Below, in pieces: positions 1 to 12,230 of a stretch of DNA of 64,000 bases. Source of the stretch: Acanthacorydalis orientalis (lineage: Eukaryota; Arthropoda; Insecta; Megaloptera; Corydalidae); assembly GCA_034766995.1 (NCBI GenBank), contig CM068317.1:18701654-18765653 (forward strand). The letters are read 5' to 3'. A program made the translations under genes and the position numbers. The notes under the pieces are model-generated. The model was given only the letters and a program-made list of their open reading frames with translations, had not been told where the DNA came from and searched no databases. Numbering within the stretch: position 1 is the stretch's first letter; the number at the start of each line of letters is the position of its first letter.

Positions 1-416
1 TTGTTGAGAATATTAAGAGCTTAGTTGAACGAACACAGTCAGTAGTCCTAAGATTTTTTTCATAAATAAGTCATTTTTTTAATTTTTTAAGAAGAAAACA
101 GTAACAGCTTTATTTGTTTAAGATGTCCCAAACATTTTCGGAAATAATTCATCGACAAAAATTGAAAAATAATGTTGTCTATAATAATCTTTACATGAAT
201 AGGAAGAGTTAACATTGTCAATGGCGTAATATGATAGGCCTAATATAGAAAATTACATCCCAACTTTCTCCAATAAGCAAAGTAGTGATTTTCAATGTCA
301 AAAATTATTTTTGTACATTTAGCACTATAACAGAGATAAACGGTAACCAAATTTTTTCAAGACAAATGTATGCCAGTTTTGAAATGCTTTACAAATTTAA
401 CAAATATTAATCTTAT

Positions 417-1018
417 TAACCCGTCGTGCATGAATCAAGAATTTGACTCGTAAACTGCAGAAAACACTTTATCAGTCAATCACGAGTTAAACTCGTACAA
501 TCTTTATATCAGTTAAGTACACATATTTTGTGTCAGCTATTAGATACATATTGTGTAGTGATCATTTTTGAAACTGTATCAGTGGTGAATTAGTTCTTAT
601 TTTTGCGAAATATTTACTTGAAAAAAATGCAGAGGAAAAAACAAAAATTTGAAGTTGATTAAGAAAATGAAAAAGAAAATTAGTTCTTAAGTGATAAAAG
701 CATTGAAAGTGAAAAAGAAAGAAATTTATGAGATCTCGAAAACGTGTAAAACGACTAGTTAGTTCAGAGAGTGAAGAAACTCGCAATATTTCAATTAATA
801 TTTCTTTATCAGAACAAAATACAGATGACTGACAGTGGCAAGATTGTGATAATAAACCAGAATTATGGGATAATGAAGAAGCAGCAAGAATAAACTCGGT
901 AGCCCTGCGTAGACTACAAAAGAATACTTCAGTTTTAGATGTACTCTACGAAGTTCTAACTAAAAATTTTTGCAAAATGGTAACGAACGAAACCAATAGA
1001 TGTTTCCTTCCAATTTAA
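417..1018 (+). pseudogene. piggyBac-like transposase remnant, N-terminal part
   Basis: The 5' part of a decayed piggyBac-type element. A TTAA at about 417-420 is followed by ccgtcgtgcatgaatcaaga, and gaatttgactcgt recurs in inverted, diverged form near 481-497, as expected for a terminal region. An ATG at 627 opens a lysine- and glutamate-rich stretch with stops and a frameshift. A second frame from 728 reads MRSRKRVKRLVSSESEE, hits one stop at 830-832, then continues through LWDNEEAARINSVALRRLQ to the motif VTNETNR and a stop at 1016-1018. An acidic N-terminus followed by a TNR motif is how piggyBac transposases enter the DDE_Tnp_1_7 domain. The catalytic domain and the right end are missing. 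No function is expected. Confidence 0.55.
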
Positions 1019-1946
1019 ATAGCTATTTTGTATACATTATTTTTTTAAATACAATCGCAGGTGCAGCTTGTATTATAATTTTACAAACTTAAATTTTTTT
1101 TAAAAAGGGCGTTACAAATAATTTCGTTGAGGAATTTTTTTAAGTATAAACGATATCATGGTCCATAAATAAAAGAAAAAAATACATCATTAATGTCATA
1201 TTTCTCATTTTGAGTAATTAGTCGTTGTTACTGTAAATAAATAAGTTACAAAATAAAAAATGACACGTATTTTTTAATGTATGTTCTGAAATATAGCTTT
1301 GTTTTCTAATTTGAAATCTAAAAATTTTTTTAAAAGTGGATTATTTGGACACCAAATAATTAAACAAGGATATTGCATTAATGAATTAAAGATAACCATT
1401 AAAAAAGTGCATTCTATTGCAAAATGCAAAAAGTTTCTAACAATTTTTACATACAGTAAATATTATTAAAAAAAATAAATATACTAGTTATATTTATTAC
1501 AAATAATAAAAATTATATATAATGATAAAGTAAAACGCTCACAAATATAACATTAAAGCTGGAATAAATAGTGTTGGTTGGAAATAGAATCGTTTAAAAC
1601 AACAGAATATATTTTTTGAAATAATTTATCCGAATTTAGTTTATGTAAACATTCATCTGAAAGCTTGTGTGAAAAACTTAAAGAAAAACATGAATATGAT
1701 TATCCTACATGTGTTTGTCGTTCGACTACTTTGACAGGATAATGTTGATCAACATATTTTATAATAAATCAATAAAATGAATGTTGTTCTAGATAGAGTG
1801 TTTTTTCTACATCAATCGTCATGCATATACAATGACTCAGTAGAGTGTTTGTTGTCTTGAGTGTTAATTGAAAAACAGTGAAGAAAAAATTAATAAACTG
1901 TAACTGAATTACTTTTATTTATTTTAATCGCAAAAATTGTGAAATG
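1019..1946. other. AT-rich interval, no feature recognised
   Basis: AT-rich sequence with no coding pattern, terminal repeat or tandem array that I can support. Confidence 0.5.
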
Positions 1947-2802
1947 CGAGAGTCGTTTGATAAGTATGGTAAAAAAGTGAATTAAACATTGTTTTTTTTA
2001 AAAAAAATCGATTTTATTTCTCAACATTGCTTTATTGAGGGCTACACACTTGGTTCAGCGATTTTATAAATTTTTCATCCCATCGGAAAAGTAGCTTTTC
2101 TTAAAGTCTGCAAAACACGCATTGACGGCGGCGATGACATCCTCATTCGACAAGAATTTCTTCCCAACGTGTCAAATTTACAAGTTTGGGAAGAGTAAGA
2201 AGTTTGGGCCAAGTCCGGAGACCAGGATGGATGAGGAAACCTAATTTGTCCAATTTTGCCATTTCGACGGTCGATTTGAGGGACGATGCGTTGTCCTGGT
2301 GAAAGAGAACTCTTTTATTCGCCGATCTTGGCCGCTTTTGTTTCAGCACTCCTTCAAACGGTCTAATAATGTTGCGTAATATGCTCCTGTTACCATTTTT
2401 CCCTTCGTTAAATAGTCGATCAGGATGATTCCATGAGAATCCTAAAAAACAGTGGCCATCACCTTCTCAGTCGTTAAAACAATATTCTCCTTCTTCAGCG
2501 AACTTTCTCCAGTCGTTGTCCACTGCTCTGACCTCTGCTTCAACTCAGGTATGTAGTGGTGGATCCATGTATCATCTATGGTGACGAATTGACCCAAAAC
2601 GGCCTGTTCGTTTTTTTCCATTTTTGTGGTAACTGCTACAATGTTCGCGCTTCAAACATCTATAAAGCGTGAACAACGGGTTGCTTCTGGTTGAAATTTC
2701 GCCTGTGATAGATTGAAAAGTGACACTTGATAACCATGACGTTACCTAATGAATGATGGTGCCATATCATAGAAATTTACCAAACTTATCAAAGGACTCT
2801 CG
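1947..2802 (-). mobile_element. mar1 copy 1, internally deleted mariner
   Basis: An 856-bp Tc1/mariner element. The left end reads cgagagtcgtttgataagta; the right end is its inverted counterpart, ending aaaggactctcg at 2802 and followed by TA. The left flank has TG where TA is expected. An intact mariner is about 1.25-1.3 kb, so roughly 400 bp are missing. Copies at 4995 and 25556 share the same deletion. Confidence 0.88.
2014..2621 (-). pseudogene. mar1 transposase, catalytic part only, broken
   Basis: A decayed DD34D mariner transposase read from an ATG at 2621 towards 2014. Only about five residues (MEKNE) precede QFVTIDDTWIHHY, which carries the first catalytic Asp, so the whole N-terminal helix-turn-helix region is absent. 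Next come an SEQW-like segment, KVMATVF and DSHGIILIDYLTKG. The second-Asp region reads FHQDNASS, and the usual YSPDLAP box is damaged. Several frameshifts lie around LLDRLKEC. The reading ends at a VEK-type C-terminus with TAA. It cannot be active. Confidence 0.85.
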
Positions 2803-3194
2803 TATAACAAAAAGAACAGATCTCTTGAAAATACCAGAATACAAATAAAAATAATTATTTCATAGTCAATAAAAATTATCGATAATTAGTTGTTGAATAT
2901 TATTGAAAATTTTGTATTTTGTGCCAGAGTTAAAACTAAATTTTTCATACAGTGTCAAAAACTATACTGTAGCTATTATATTCTGTATTTTTCGTAATAG
3001 TTCAGAACTATTTTGTTCTGAAAGCATTAATGTCTTCTTTATTGAATTATGTATAAGAACAGCAGAATTAACTTATTTATTCTGAATAATATACAAAATT
3101 GTTCTGATTGCACGCTATTTATGAATAAAATGGGTTGGTTTTAGTCAAATAGGGGTATTTTGATTGTTTTTAAATGTTATTTAATATTAACATA
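2803..3194. other. AT-rich interval, no feature recognised
   Basis: Short spacer between two mariner copies. A 60-codon open frame at 2903-3085 has no recognisable similarity or codon pattern. Confidence 0.5.
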
Positions 3195-3767
3195 TTAGGT
3201 AGATAGAAAAATAACTGCGGTTTATGACCTTTAAATTCATATACATTTTTCTTTTTTGATTTTCCTAGCTGTTTTAAATAGTCCAGAACTAATTTGGATG
3301 TCTAACGCCTAACTTTTGTGCAAGATTTCGAATTGTTGACAGTGGTTCTAATTCAACTAACGCCTTCAGTTGGTCGTTATGACCTATAGAAGGACGCCCG
3401 CGACCTTCTTCATCTTCAAGGGTCTCGTCCTTAGCACGAAATTTTTGGAACCACCAGTTGTACTTTACGTTCCTTAATAGTACCCACACCAAAAGCATTG
3501 TTTAGTTTACTACCAGTTTCTGCTACTTTACCACCCGTTTTGAACTCATACAAAAATACGTTTATTTGCTTTTTTCCATCTTTAATTCAGTAACCCAATT
3601 TGAAGTAAAATTAATAATAAAACGAAAGGTGATGTTACCAAAATACAGATCGAAAAATGTACTTTAAAATTATTTTAACATGAATACGAAGAAATGACAC
3701 TTTCATTGAAAAAATTAAGGTTAGTATTCAGAAATCACAAACCGCAATTATTTTCGTACCAACTTAA
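3195..3767 (-). mobile_element. mar2 copy 1, short mariner keeping only the DNA-binding domain
   Basis: A 573-bp element flanked by TA (3193-3194 and 3768-3769). The ends are ttaggtagatagaaaaataa and the inverted aaccgcaattattttcgtac...ttaa, variants of the TTAGGTTGGTA mariner terminus. Internal sequence jumps from the N-terminal domain straight to the 3' untranslated end, so the catalytic core is missing. Copies at 18218, 51426 and 57748 have the same design. Confidence 0.88.
3270..3572 (-). pseudogene. mar2 helix-turn-helix domain of a mariner transposase
   Basis: Reading from the ATG near 3572 gives MEKSK, then, after a frame change, WWFQKFRAKDETLEDEEGRG, RPS and NDQLKALVE, and STIRNLAQKLGVRHPN. 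This is the paired helix-turn-helix of mariner transposases: the first helices, the WFQKFR linker, the acidic GRGRPS linker, then a second helix-turn-helix ending LAQKLGVSHPT in the better copies. No DDD catalytic residues follow. The frame passes within a few codons into [12 protein letters not shown], which is terminal-repeat sequence read as protein. In family terms this could bind element ends but not cut DNA. This copy is frameshifted. Confidence 0.8.
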
Positions 3768-3832
3768 TAAAATAAAAAAATGAATGTAAAATGTGCAAAT
3801 GTATGTATGTATGTATTCTCATCAAACATACA

Positions 3833-4994
<1,162 letters not shown>

Positions 4995-5825
4995 CGAGGG
5001 TTGTTCGATAAGTTTGGTAAATTTATATGATGTGGCGCCACCATTCATTTGGCAATGTCATGCCTATCAAGTGTCACTTTTCAAATTAGCATAGGCGAAA
5101 TTTCAGCCAGAAGAAACGCGTTGTTCACGTTTTACAAATGTTTGAAACGAGCATTGTAGCGGTTGGCGCAAAAATAGAAAAAAACGAGTAGACCTTTTTG
5201 CGTCGATTCGTCACTATGGATGGAACATGTGCATTCACCACTACACATCTGAGTCGAAGCAGTAATCAAAGAAGTGGACAACGACTGGTGAAATTGCACC
5301 GAAGAAGACGAAACCCATTCTGTAGACTGGGAAGGTGATGGGCACTGTTTTTGGGATTCCCAAGGAATTATCCTGATCGACCTTTTAACGAAAAGAAAAA
5401 CGATAACAAGAGCCCATTATCCAACATTATTGGCTCTTTTGAAAGAAGAGTTAGAACAAAAACGGTCAAGATTGGCGTACAAATAAGTATTCTTTCACCA
5501 GAACAACACGCCGATCCGCAAATTGATCGTCTCAATGGCAAAATTGCACGAATTAGGCTTCGAATCGATTCCTCATCCACCTTATTCTCCGGACTTGGCC
5601 CCGTGTGACTTCTTCCTCTTCCCAAACATGAAAATTTTGCTCGGTGTGAAAAAATTCTCGTCGAATGAGGGTGTAATCGCTCCCCTCAATGCGTATTTTG
5701 CAGACTAGCTAGACCAAGTGCATAGCTCTCAATGAAAATTGTTGGATGATTGTTGAAATAACATCGATTTTTTCCAAAAACAGTATTTAACTTACTTTTT
5801 TTATCATACTTATCAAATGCCCTCT
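4995..5825 (+). mobile_element. mar1 copy 2, internally deleted mariner
   Basis: An 831-bp element. It starts cgagggttgttcgataagtt after TA at 4993-4994. The inverted end, atacttatcaaatgccctct, is degenerate at its last bases and runs into a (TA)n array. It carries the same N-terminal deletion as the copies at 1947 and 25556. Confidence 0.87.
5174..5762 (+). pseudogene. mar1 transposase, catalytic part only, broken
   Basis: The start codon is ATA instead of ATG, and the few residues after it pass directly into RFVTMDGTC, the first-Asp region, so the helix-turn-helix region is deleted. The frame then breaks repeatedly. A clean 3' segment at 5523-5708 reads MAKLHELGFESIPHPPYSPD, then LAPCDFFLFPNMK and FSSNEGVIAPLNAYFAD. 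That is the third-Asp box and C-terminal region of a DD34D mariner transposase. The second-Asp region is frameshifted. The family and the deletion breakpoint match the copies at 2014-2621 and 25620-26196. Confidence 0.87.
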
Positions 5826-5828
5826 CCC

Positions 5829-5830
<2 letters not shown>

Positions 5831-5893
<63 letters not shown>
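5831..5893. repeat. (TA)n microsatellite
   Basis: About 63 bp of TA, abutting the right end of mar1 copy 2. Confidence 0.97.
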
Positions 5894-5896
<3 letters not shown>

Positions 5897-7006
5897 TATT
5901 ACTTTATCCAAAAATTAGAATGATATTTATAATTATTACTTATACTTTATCCATATTATTATACTTTATCCAAAAATTAGAATGAATAAACTGTGCTTAG
6001 AAAGACAGATATCTTAGTCATATATTGCTAATTTTCTTCTATCTATAGTTTATTAATCATTGTTGTAAAAACAAAGAATTCATATTTATTCGTTGATTTT
6101 CTCTATCTTATTTGTATAAATTAGTATTAAATACAAATAGATTCTCTTATATAATATAAAGACTAATGAGATACTCTGTATCTTGTATGTAAAGAGTAGT
6201 ATTATATTTAGGATGTTTTGTTATAAAATGCAAAAAAATTGGAGCACAGTATTTATGTGATCAAAACTTTAATAATTTTTTGATAGTCTTTTAAGTGCGT
6301 TATTAATATTCATACAGGTATCGTTGCATACTTCTAACATGGTGTGTGCAGAATCATAGATACAAGTTTCTTCACAAATGAAACAATACTAATCACTCAT
6401 TTGCACTTTCACAATAATATCAGATGCACTACTAGTACTTGATCAATTTAAATGTATTTTTCACGGAATTATTGTGCATGTAGACATGCAATACTTTTTA
6501 CTTTCATTTTCTTTGGTACATGTAGATATTTTTAACTCTAGTTGTATTGAATTAATTTTTGTGACGACAATTGGTTAAAACAATTGAACAATAGATTGCC
6601 TTATTTTGCCTTATGATTATCTTCAGTGTACGTTACGGAAAAGAAATATTCTTCCCGTGAAAAATTTAACAGAAAAATATTGTTTGACCAGGCATAGCTT
6701 ACCAGTTTTCTTATTAATCTCTGTGTTTAATTTCTGTTATATATTCCAATATTGAATCTTATCACGTTCAATATTGTACTGGTACAATTTTGGATCATGA
6801 ATAAAATACAATTTCGGAAATTACGGTTTTACAGGATATAAGCGATTAGGCTTTAAAATGAGATAATTAATAAATGTTTGTATTTGACAGTACATGATAT
6901 AAAAGATAGCATCTATGTTTATGTTAGACTATGAATAAAATTATTTATATATTTTTTATTTCCAATGTCATCCTGTAACAAAATCTAATAGCCTTGATTC
7001 AACCAT

Positions 7007-7008
<2 letters not shown>
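5894..7008. other. AT-rich interval, no feature recognised
   Basis: A direct repeat of acttatccaaaaattagaat occurs near 5901 and 5965. Otherwise nothing is supported. Confidence 0.5.
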
Positions 7009-7009
<1 letters not shown>

Positions 7010-7043
<34 letters not shown>

Positions 7044-7076
7044 TATATATATATATATTTATATATTTATATATAA

Positions 7077-7116
<40 letters not shown>

Positions 7117-7131
7117 TGTATATATATATAA

Positions 7132-7179
<48 letters not shown>

Positions 7180-7196
7180 GTGTATATATATATAAG

Positions 7197-7240
<44 letters not shown>

Positions 7241-7241
7241 C

Positions 7242-7274
<33 letters not shown>

Positions 7275-7287
7275 TGTATATATATAT
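7010..7287. repeat. Compound (TA)n and (TATG)n microsatellite
   Basis: Several TA blocks separated by TAAGTATA and TTTATA interruptions, ending in eight or so TATG units at about 7240-7278, directly against a mariner terminus. Confidence 0.95.
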
Positions 7288-7703
7288 AGGGTTGGTAGAA
7301 AAATAATTGCGGTTTATGACCTTCAAATTCATATACATTTTTCTACTTTTTGATTTTGCTAGCTGTTTTAAGTGGTCTAGAACTGTTGGATGACTAACGG
7401 CTAACTTTTGTACCAGCTCTAATATTTAATATCATTTAGATAAGAATATCCTCGTTCTATAGTTTTCGGTTGTGAAATCTTTAATACAATGTTTCATTAT
7501 TCGGTGAAGTTTATTATTTATTATATATATATATATATATATATATTTCAACGAAGATTTTTTTGTAATAAAGTTATATGCAAAATTTGAAATGGATTCT
7601 CTATACCATCTCAGAGAAATTATAATGTTAATATTCCATATTTTTATTATTTTTTTATAATTTTTGGGCTATGGAGTAAAATCACATTGTCACATGTGAA
7701 AAG

Positions 7704-7756
<53 letters not shown>

Positions 7757-7911
7757 CAACGAAGATTTTTTTGTAATGAAGTTATATGCAAAATTTGAAA
7801 TGGATTCTCTATACCATTTCAGAGAAATTATAATGTTAATATTCCATATTTTTATTATTTTTTTATAATTTTTGGGCTATGGAGTAAAATCACATTGTCA
7901 CATGTGAAAAG

Positions 7912-7957
<46 letters not shown>

Positions 7958-8193
7958 CTACCCGTTTTGAACTAATATAAAAAATGCTCTTGTTTGCTTC
8001 TTTTCCATATTTAATACAATAGCTCAATTTAAAGCAAAATTAATAATAAAACCAAAGTCGATGTTACTAAAATGCAGACCGAAAAATGCACCTTAAAATG
8101 ATATTAATATAAACTCGATAAAATGACACTTTCATTGAAAAAAATAAACATAGAATTTAGAAAAAAACCACAATTATTTTCCTATTAACCTAA
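7288..8193 (-). mobile_element. mar2 copy 2, rearranged by an unknown repeat
   Basis: The outer parts are mar2: 7288-7418 matches one end (gttggtagaaaaataattgc, then the AQKLGVSHPT-coding segment) and 7954-8193 matches the other (gctacccgttttgaacta through to the inverted terminus at 8193). About 190 bp of mar2 between these points, judged against the copy at 3195, is replaced by 7419-7953, which belongs to a different dispersed repeat. This is therefore not a simple clean insertion: a deletion accompanied or followed it. Confidence 0.8.
7419..7953. repeat. Dispersed repeat R1, copy 1, with tandem 163-bp duplication
   Basis: Starts aatatttaatatcatttaga and passes tttcattattcggtgaagtt. It then carries two copies of a 163-bp unit (7546-7708 and 7754-7916), each running from tttcaacgaagatttttttg to catgtgaaaagcaaat. 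The units differ at only two positions I can see and are separated by (TA)n. A diverged inverted copy of the whole repeat lies at 16296-16575. No coding potential recognised. Confidence 0.85.
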
Positions 8194-8727
8194 TGTATAC
8201 AGACATAAGAATAAATACAATAAAATATATCTAGTGAAATAAAAATAATTTCTATTGATAATATTGTTATCCATAAATATTGCAATATAGAATTTCAAGT
8301 ACTAATTCTGAATTTCATATGACATAACTACAATAAATACATCTTTACAATTTTATAACAGAATTGCCAATAAGCAGTTATCAGAAATTCAATAAGAAAC
8401 TTAAATGTTCTGACAACTCAATAGACAGTTAATAAACAATAACAGTTTAAAAATTAAACTCGAAATGGGAAGATAACCAAAATTCTAATTTTAGCAATAC
8501 GTTTGCGTGTTGTTCATGTTGAATCGAGAAAATTAAATCGTTTGACCATGCAACATTTATTAATACACCATTCTTAATATATTATACTTCGTGCATCACA
8601 CAGAATATAAATTTGTCGTTTTTAAAGATTTTGAATTATTATTAGATATCGTGGTCTTTTAGCATTATATTTGCGAACATTTGTTATATTCTTTTCATTT
8701 AAATATTTTATGTACACAAGAGTACGA

Positions 8728-8730
<3 letters not shown>
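8194..8730. other. AT-rich interval, no feature recognised
   Basis: No feature that I can support. Confidence 0.5.

Positions 8731-8770
<40 letters not shown>
8731..8770. repeat. (TA)n microsatellite
   Basis: About 38 bp of TA followed by TTTGTGTGTG. Confidence 0.95.
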
Positions 8771-8773
<3 letters not shown>

Positions 8774-9166
8774 GTGTGAGAATGTATATGTGTATACGTC
8801 ATTAAAGCAGTCTATGCTTAACTATCGTTGATCTAAAACAAAATGTCATTAAAACAAATGGCTATAATAAAACTTAATAATACTAACTTCCTAAATACTC
8901 AAAAGTATATAAGGAATTTCATGGCCAGTTTTCTGAAATAAATTGTATAATAAATAAAATTTATTCGAAAACACTAATCTAGTAAAAGCAATGTTGAGAT
9001 ACCAATTAGCGTAATAAATTATGTTTTTTAAAAAAGGAAAAATGCGCGCCTCTCGTTCATGTTTTTGCTTCAGATTGATTACATATTATATACATGTATA
9101 CACATTTATATATACTTGAACATGCACTTAAACATACTGTATATTATACATATACACACAGACATA

Positions 9167-9169
<3 letters not shown>

Positions 9170-9253
<84 letters not shown>
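9170..9253. repeat. (TA)n microsatellite
   Basis: Two TA blocks separated by TGTACA. Confidence 0.95.
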
Positions 9254-9256
<3 letters not shown>

Positions 9257-9424
9257 CCTATGTAATTGTATATACTAATTTATATACTTTTTCTGCACGT
9301 GTATAAAAATTTGTCATAATAGTAATTGAGAGACATGTGTTTATTAAATGTAAATTGGTTAATGACACTTCGAGGTCTTTTATTAAATATTATATAATAT
9401 GTCTTATAATGTGAATCAGAAAAT

Positions 9425-9426
<2 letters not shown>

Positions 9427-9471
<45 letters not shown>
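9427..9471. repeat. (TA)n microsatellite
   Basis: About 44 bp of TA. Confidence 0.95.
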
Positions 9472-9472
<1 letters not shown>

Positions 9473-9584
9473 TGTATTTAATAATTAACTGAAAAACGAA
9501 TACTAGTGTTTTAATAGTATCTGCAATACATACATACATATCTAGATATATACATACATGCATAGATAAATATATTTATATTAC

Positions 9585-9585
<1 letters not shown>

Positions 9586-9664
<79 letters not shown>
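9586..9664. repeat. (TA)n microsatellite
   Basis: About 78 bp of nearly pure TA. Confidence 0.96.
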
Positions 9665-9667
<3 letters not shown>

Positions 9668-9861
9668 CATATACCATGTACTGGAGCTTTTAATAGAGGT
9701 CACTTTTTTGTCTGTTAAAATATTTCCTTTCATGTTACTTTTTAGATGCTTATGTATCAATATATTATTTTAGATTGTATATTTTTTTAAACTAATTTTT
9801 CTTCCAAACTTAATTTAGTTAAATCGATATTGAAAAAGTATAACACATTGTTTTTTCATAG

Positions 9862-9864
<3 letters not shown>

Positions 9865-9915
<51 letters not shown>

Positions 9916-9918
9916 ATA
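9865..9918. repeat. (TA)n microsatellite beside a mariner end
   Basis: TA array broken once by TTTA, ending directly at a solo mariner terminus. Confidence 0.95.
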
Positions 9919-9946
9919 TTAGGTCGGTACAAAAATAATGACAATT
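9919..9946 (+). mobile_element. Solo mariner terminal repeat
   Basis: ttaggtcggtacaaaaataa matches the mar3 terminus (TTAGGTTGGTACAAAAATAATTG) with one mismatch over 20 bases. No matching right end lies within the next kilobase, so this is a truncated end. Confidence 0.6.
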
Positions 9947-10105
9947 ATTGTTTATTGAATATAGATATATATATATACATACACACATCTCTGTATGTAA
10001 ATTTTCAAATCTATTTTTACAATATTGTTATACTCCTAGGTAAATATAATAAAATTTAATTAAAAGTTAATAAACATTAAGTATATTTTTTATTTTTCAA
10101 TAAGG

Positions 10106-10107
<2 letters not shown>

Positions 10108-10139
<32 letters not shown>

Positions 10140-10175
10140 GGTATGTGTGTGTGTGGGTATGTGTGTGTGTGGGTA

Positions 10176-10206
<31 letters not shown>

Positions 10207-10218
10207 ATGTGTGTGTGT
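10108..10218. repeat. (TA)n plus TG-rich minisatellite, 16-bp unit
   Basis: (TA)n passes into (TG)n containing repeats of the 16-bp unit gggtatgtgtgtgtgt. The first repeats are perfectly in phase. Long TG tracts of this kind can adopt Z-DNA in vitro. Confidence 0.93.
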
Positions 10219-11840
10219 TTAACCTGTTTTTAATCTGAAAATTGCTAATGAAAAGAATAGAAAAATTCATAAAAATATAAACCAGTAATGAAGCAATATA
10301 TGTAAATTAAAATTATATTTTTTTATAGACCGTCTTTTATATACTACATTCAGTGTGTGTGTGACATCTTCAAGCAGTTGTAAATACTGTAGTTATCTAT
10401 AATAATCTAAAGATAATGTACGTATCGAACTAGTTGTAGAAGTTAAAATCTGATGTTCTTTAAATGGACGAATACCTCCAGGACAATATGTAAGTAATAA
10501 AACTAGGAAAGAATTATATGATATGTATGTATGTATATATATATATATATGTATATGTGTAATTATTACATGAGGATAAATAAGAAAGAAAGAACTATAA
10601 TACATTATTTTGTAATAGACGTAATGAGGAGAAAACGCAATTGACATTAATCAAATTCAAAATTTGGAGAATTGAACTATTTAGGAAATAATATTAACAT
10701 AAATGTAGAAGCCGTAAAAAAATTGGAAGACGTATCAATCGAACGAATAATGTGTTTAATAAAAAAGAGAAGTTATTTTCATCTAAGAATATTAATTTTA
10801 AAGTAAAGAAATAACTAATAAAGTTGAGGTATGACAGAAGTGTGACTATATAAGAGTGATGCTTGAAAAAATGGGATTGTTGATAGGAGAAGACTATATA
10901 ATCTTTTTAATTTTTTTTTTTACAGAAAAATCATATAAATAACAAAGATGAATAGAATGAGGAATGTTAAAATATTCATGAAAGCAGATGAATATTGAAT
11001 TTTATGAAATAAATTGAAGTAAAGAAGAAATAATCTAATAAATTATTAAGTGATAATTAGTTTCATAAATTGAGTTCAATACTTTTCTAAATACATTTAT
11101 AGTATTAATACACTTAGTTATCGCTTTTTTTTAAATTCGATTATATTTACTTTGTTATTCAAAATTAATTATAAGTTATTAATTTATTATTTACATTAAG
11201 AGTAAATGTCTATAAATATCGAATATTAGATATCAGTTCCTCTTTCCATTTTTATGCTTAACATTAATAGAAAAAGGAAACATAGATTTAGGATATTTCG
11301 ACATTCAGGATTATGACAAGTAGGTCTATGTCGAAGACCATAATTTAATTCTGAAATTATATAAAGAACCATATATCGAGAGGAAAATAATTATAAAAAA
11401 CACTTGCATATTTCCATAATTCTTATTTTCTGTTTCGTATAAAACAGTAAAATTTCTATTTCTTTGCATCTTTAATTATTCGAGAGTGTAAAAACTACCT
11501 ATTGATAAACTGAAATCATATACTGCTGGCAAGATTTAATTTTAGTCGAATGAAAGGAAGGGGATGAAATGTGTTTGCAAATTTTACTGGCGAACCTTTT
11601 CGAGCGAGAAATTCACTAGTTTCGTTCGTCTCACTTGCCTCACTGACTTCACTCATCTCAAATAGACAGTTGTCTATTCAAAAACGTTAGATCAATTTAC
11701 ACATTTCGCACCCCACGTTTCACATTTCTCGCTAAAATGGATTGTGTGCCTGAAGAACTTGCTACTATCTTATATTAAGAGAGGATTTTAGTTACACTTA
11801 AACTAATTCTAACAAGTGAAAGACGAAAGACAAAATAAAA
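10219..11840. other. AT-rich interval, no gene recognised
   Basis: Contains a short TA array at 10533-10552. A slightly GC-richer patch at 11570-11670 (gcgaaccttttcgagcgaga) matches nothing I recognise. No coding pattern. Confidence 0.5.

Positions 11841-11918
<78 letters not shown>
11841..11918. repeat. (TA)n microsatellite
   Basis: About 76 bp of uninterrupted TA. Confidence 0.97.
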
Positions 11919-11921
<3 letters not shown>

Positions 11922-12210
11922 AACCATATAAATAAACTTTTTTAAGTGTATAACAAAGAAACATAATTTTATTTTATCACATTGTTCTAGGTCCAAAATT
12001 AAAAAATCAAGTAAAAACTCAATAGCTAACCAACATATTTTTTGTAAAAAATTATAGTGTCAACATACAGTGTAACTAACAATCAAATATTTCCCTACAT
12101 GGCAAAACAAATTAGTTTGCACATTCCAAAAGTACAACTACTCAACTGATGTTTAATGGTATCCAATATTAATAAGTTATCCAGTATTAGACTTATTTAT
12201 TATTATTAAA

Positions 12211-12230
12211 CATATATATATATATATATA
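12211..12230. repeat. (TA)n microsatellite beside mar4
   Basis: About 20 bp of TA ending at the left terminus of mar4. Confidence 0.9.

Noticed and set aside
7546..7916. Direct repeats considered as the LTRs of a retroelement
   Set aside because: Only a TA array lies between them, no primer-binding site or polypurine tract is seen, and a single unit exists elsewhere.
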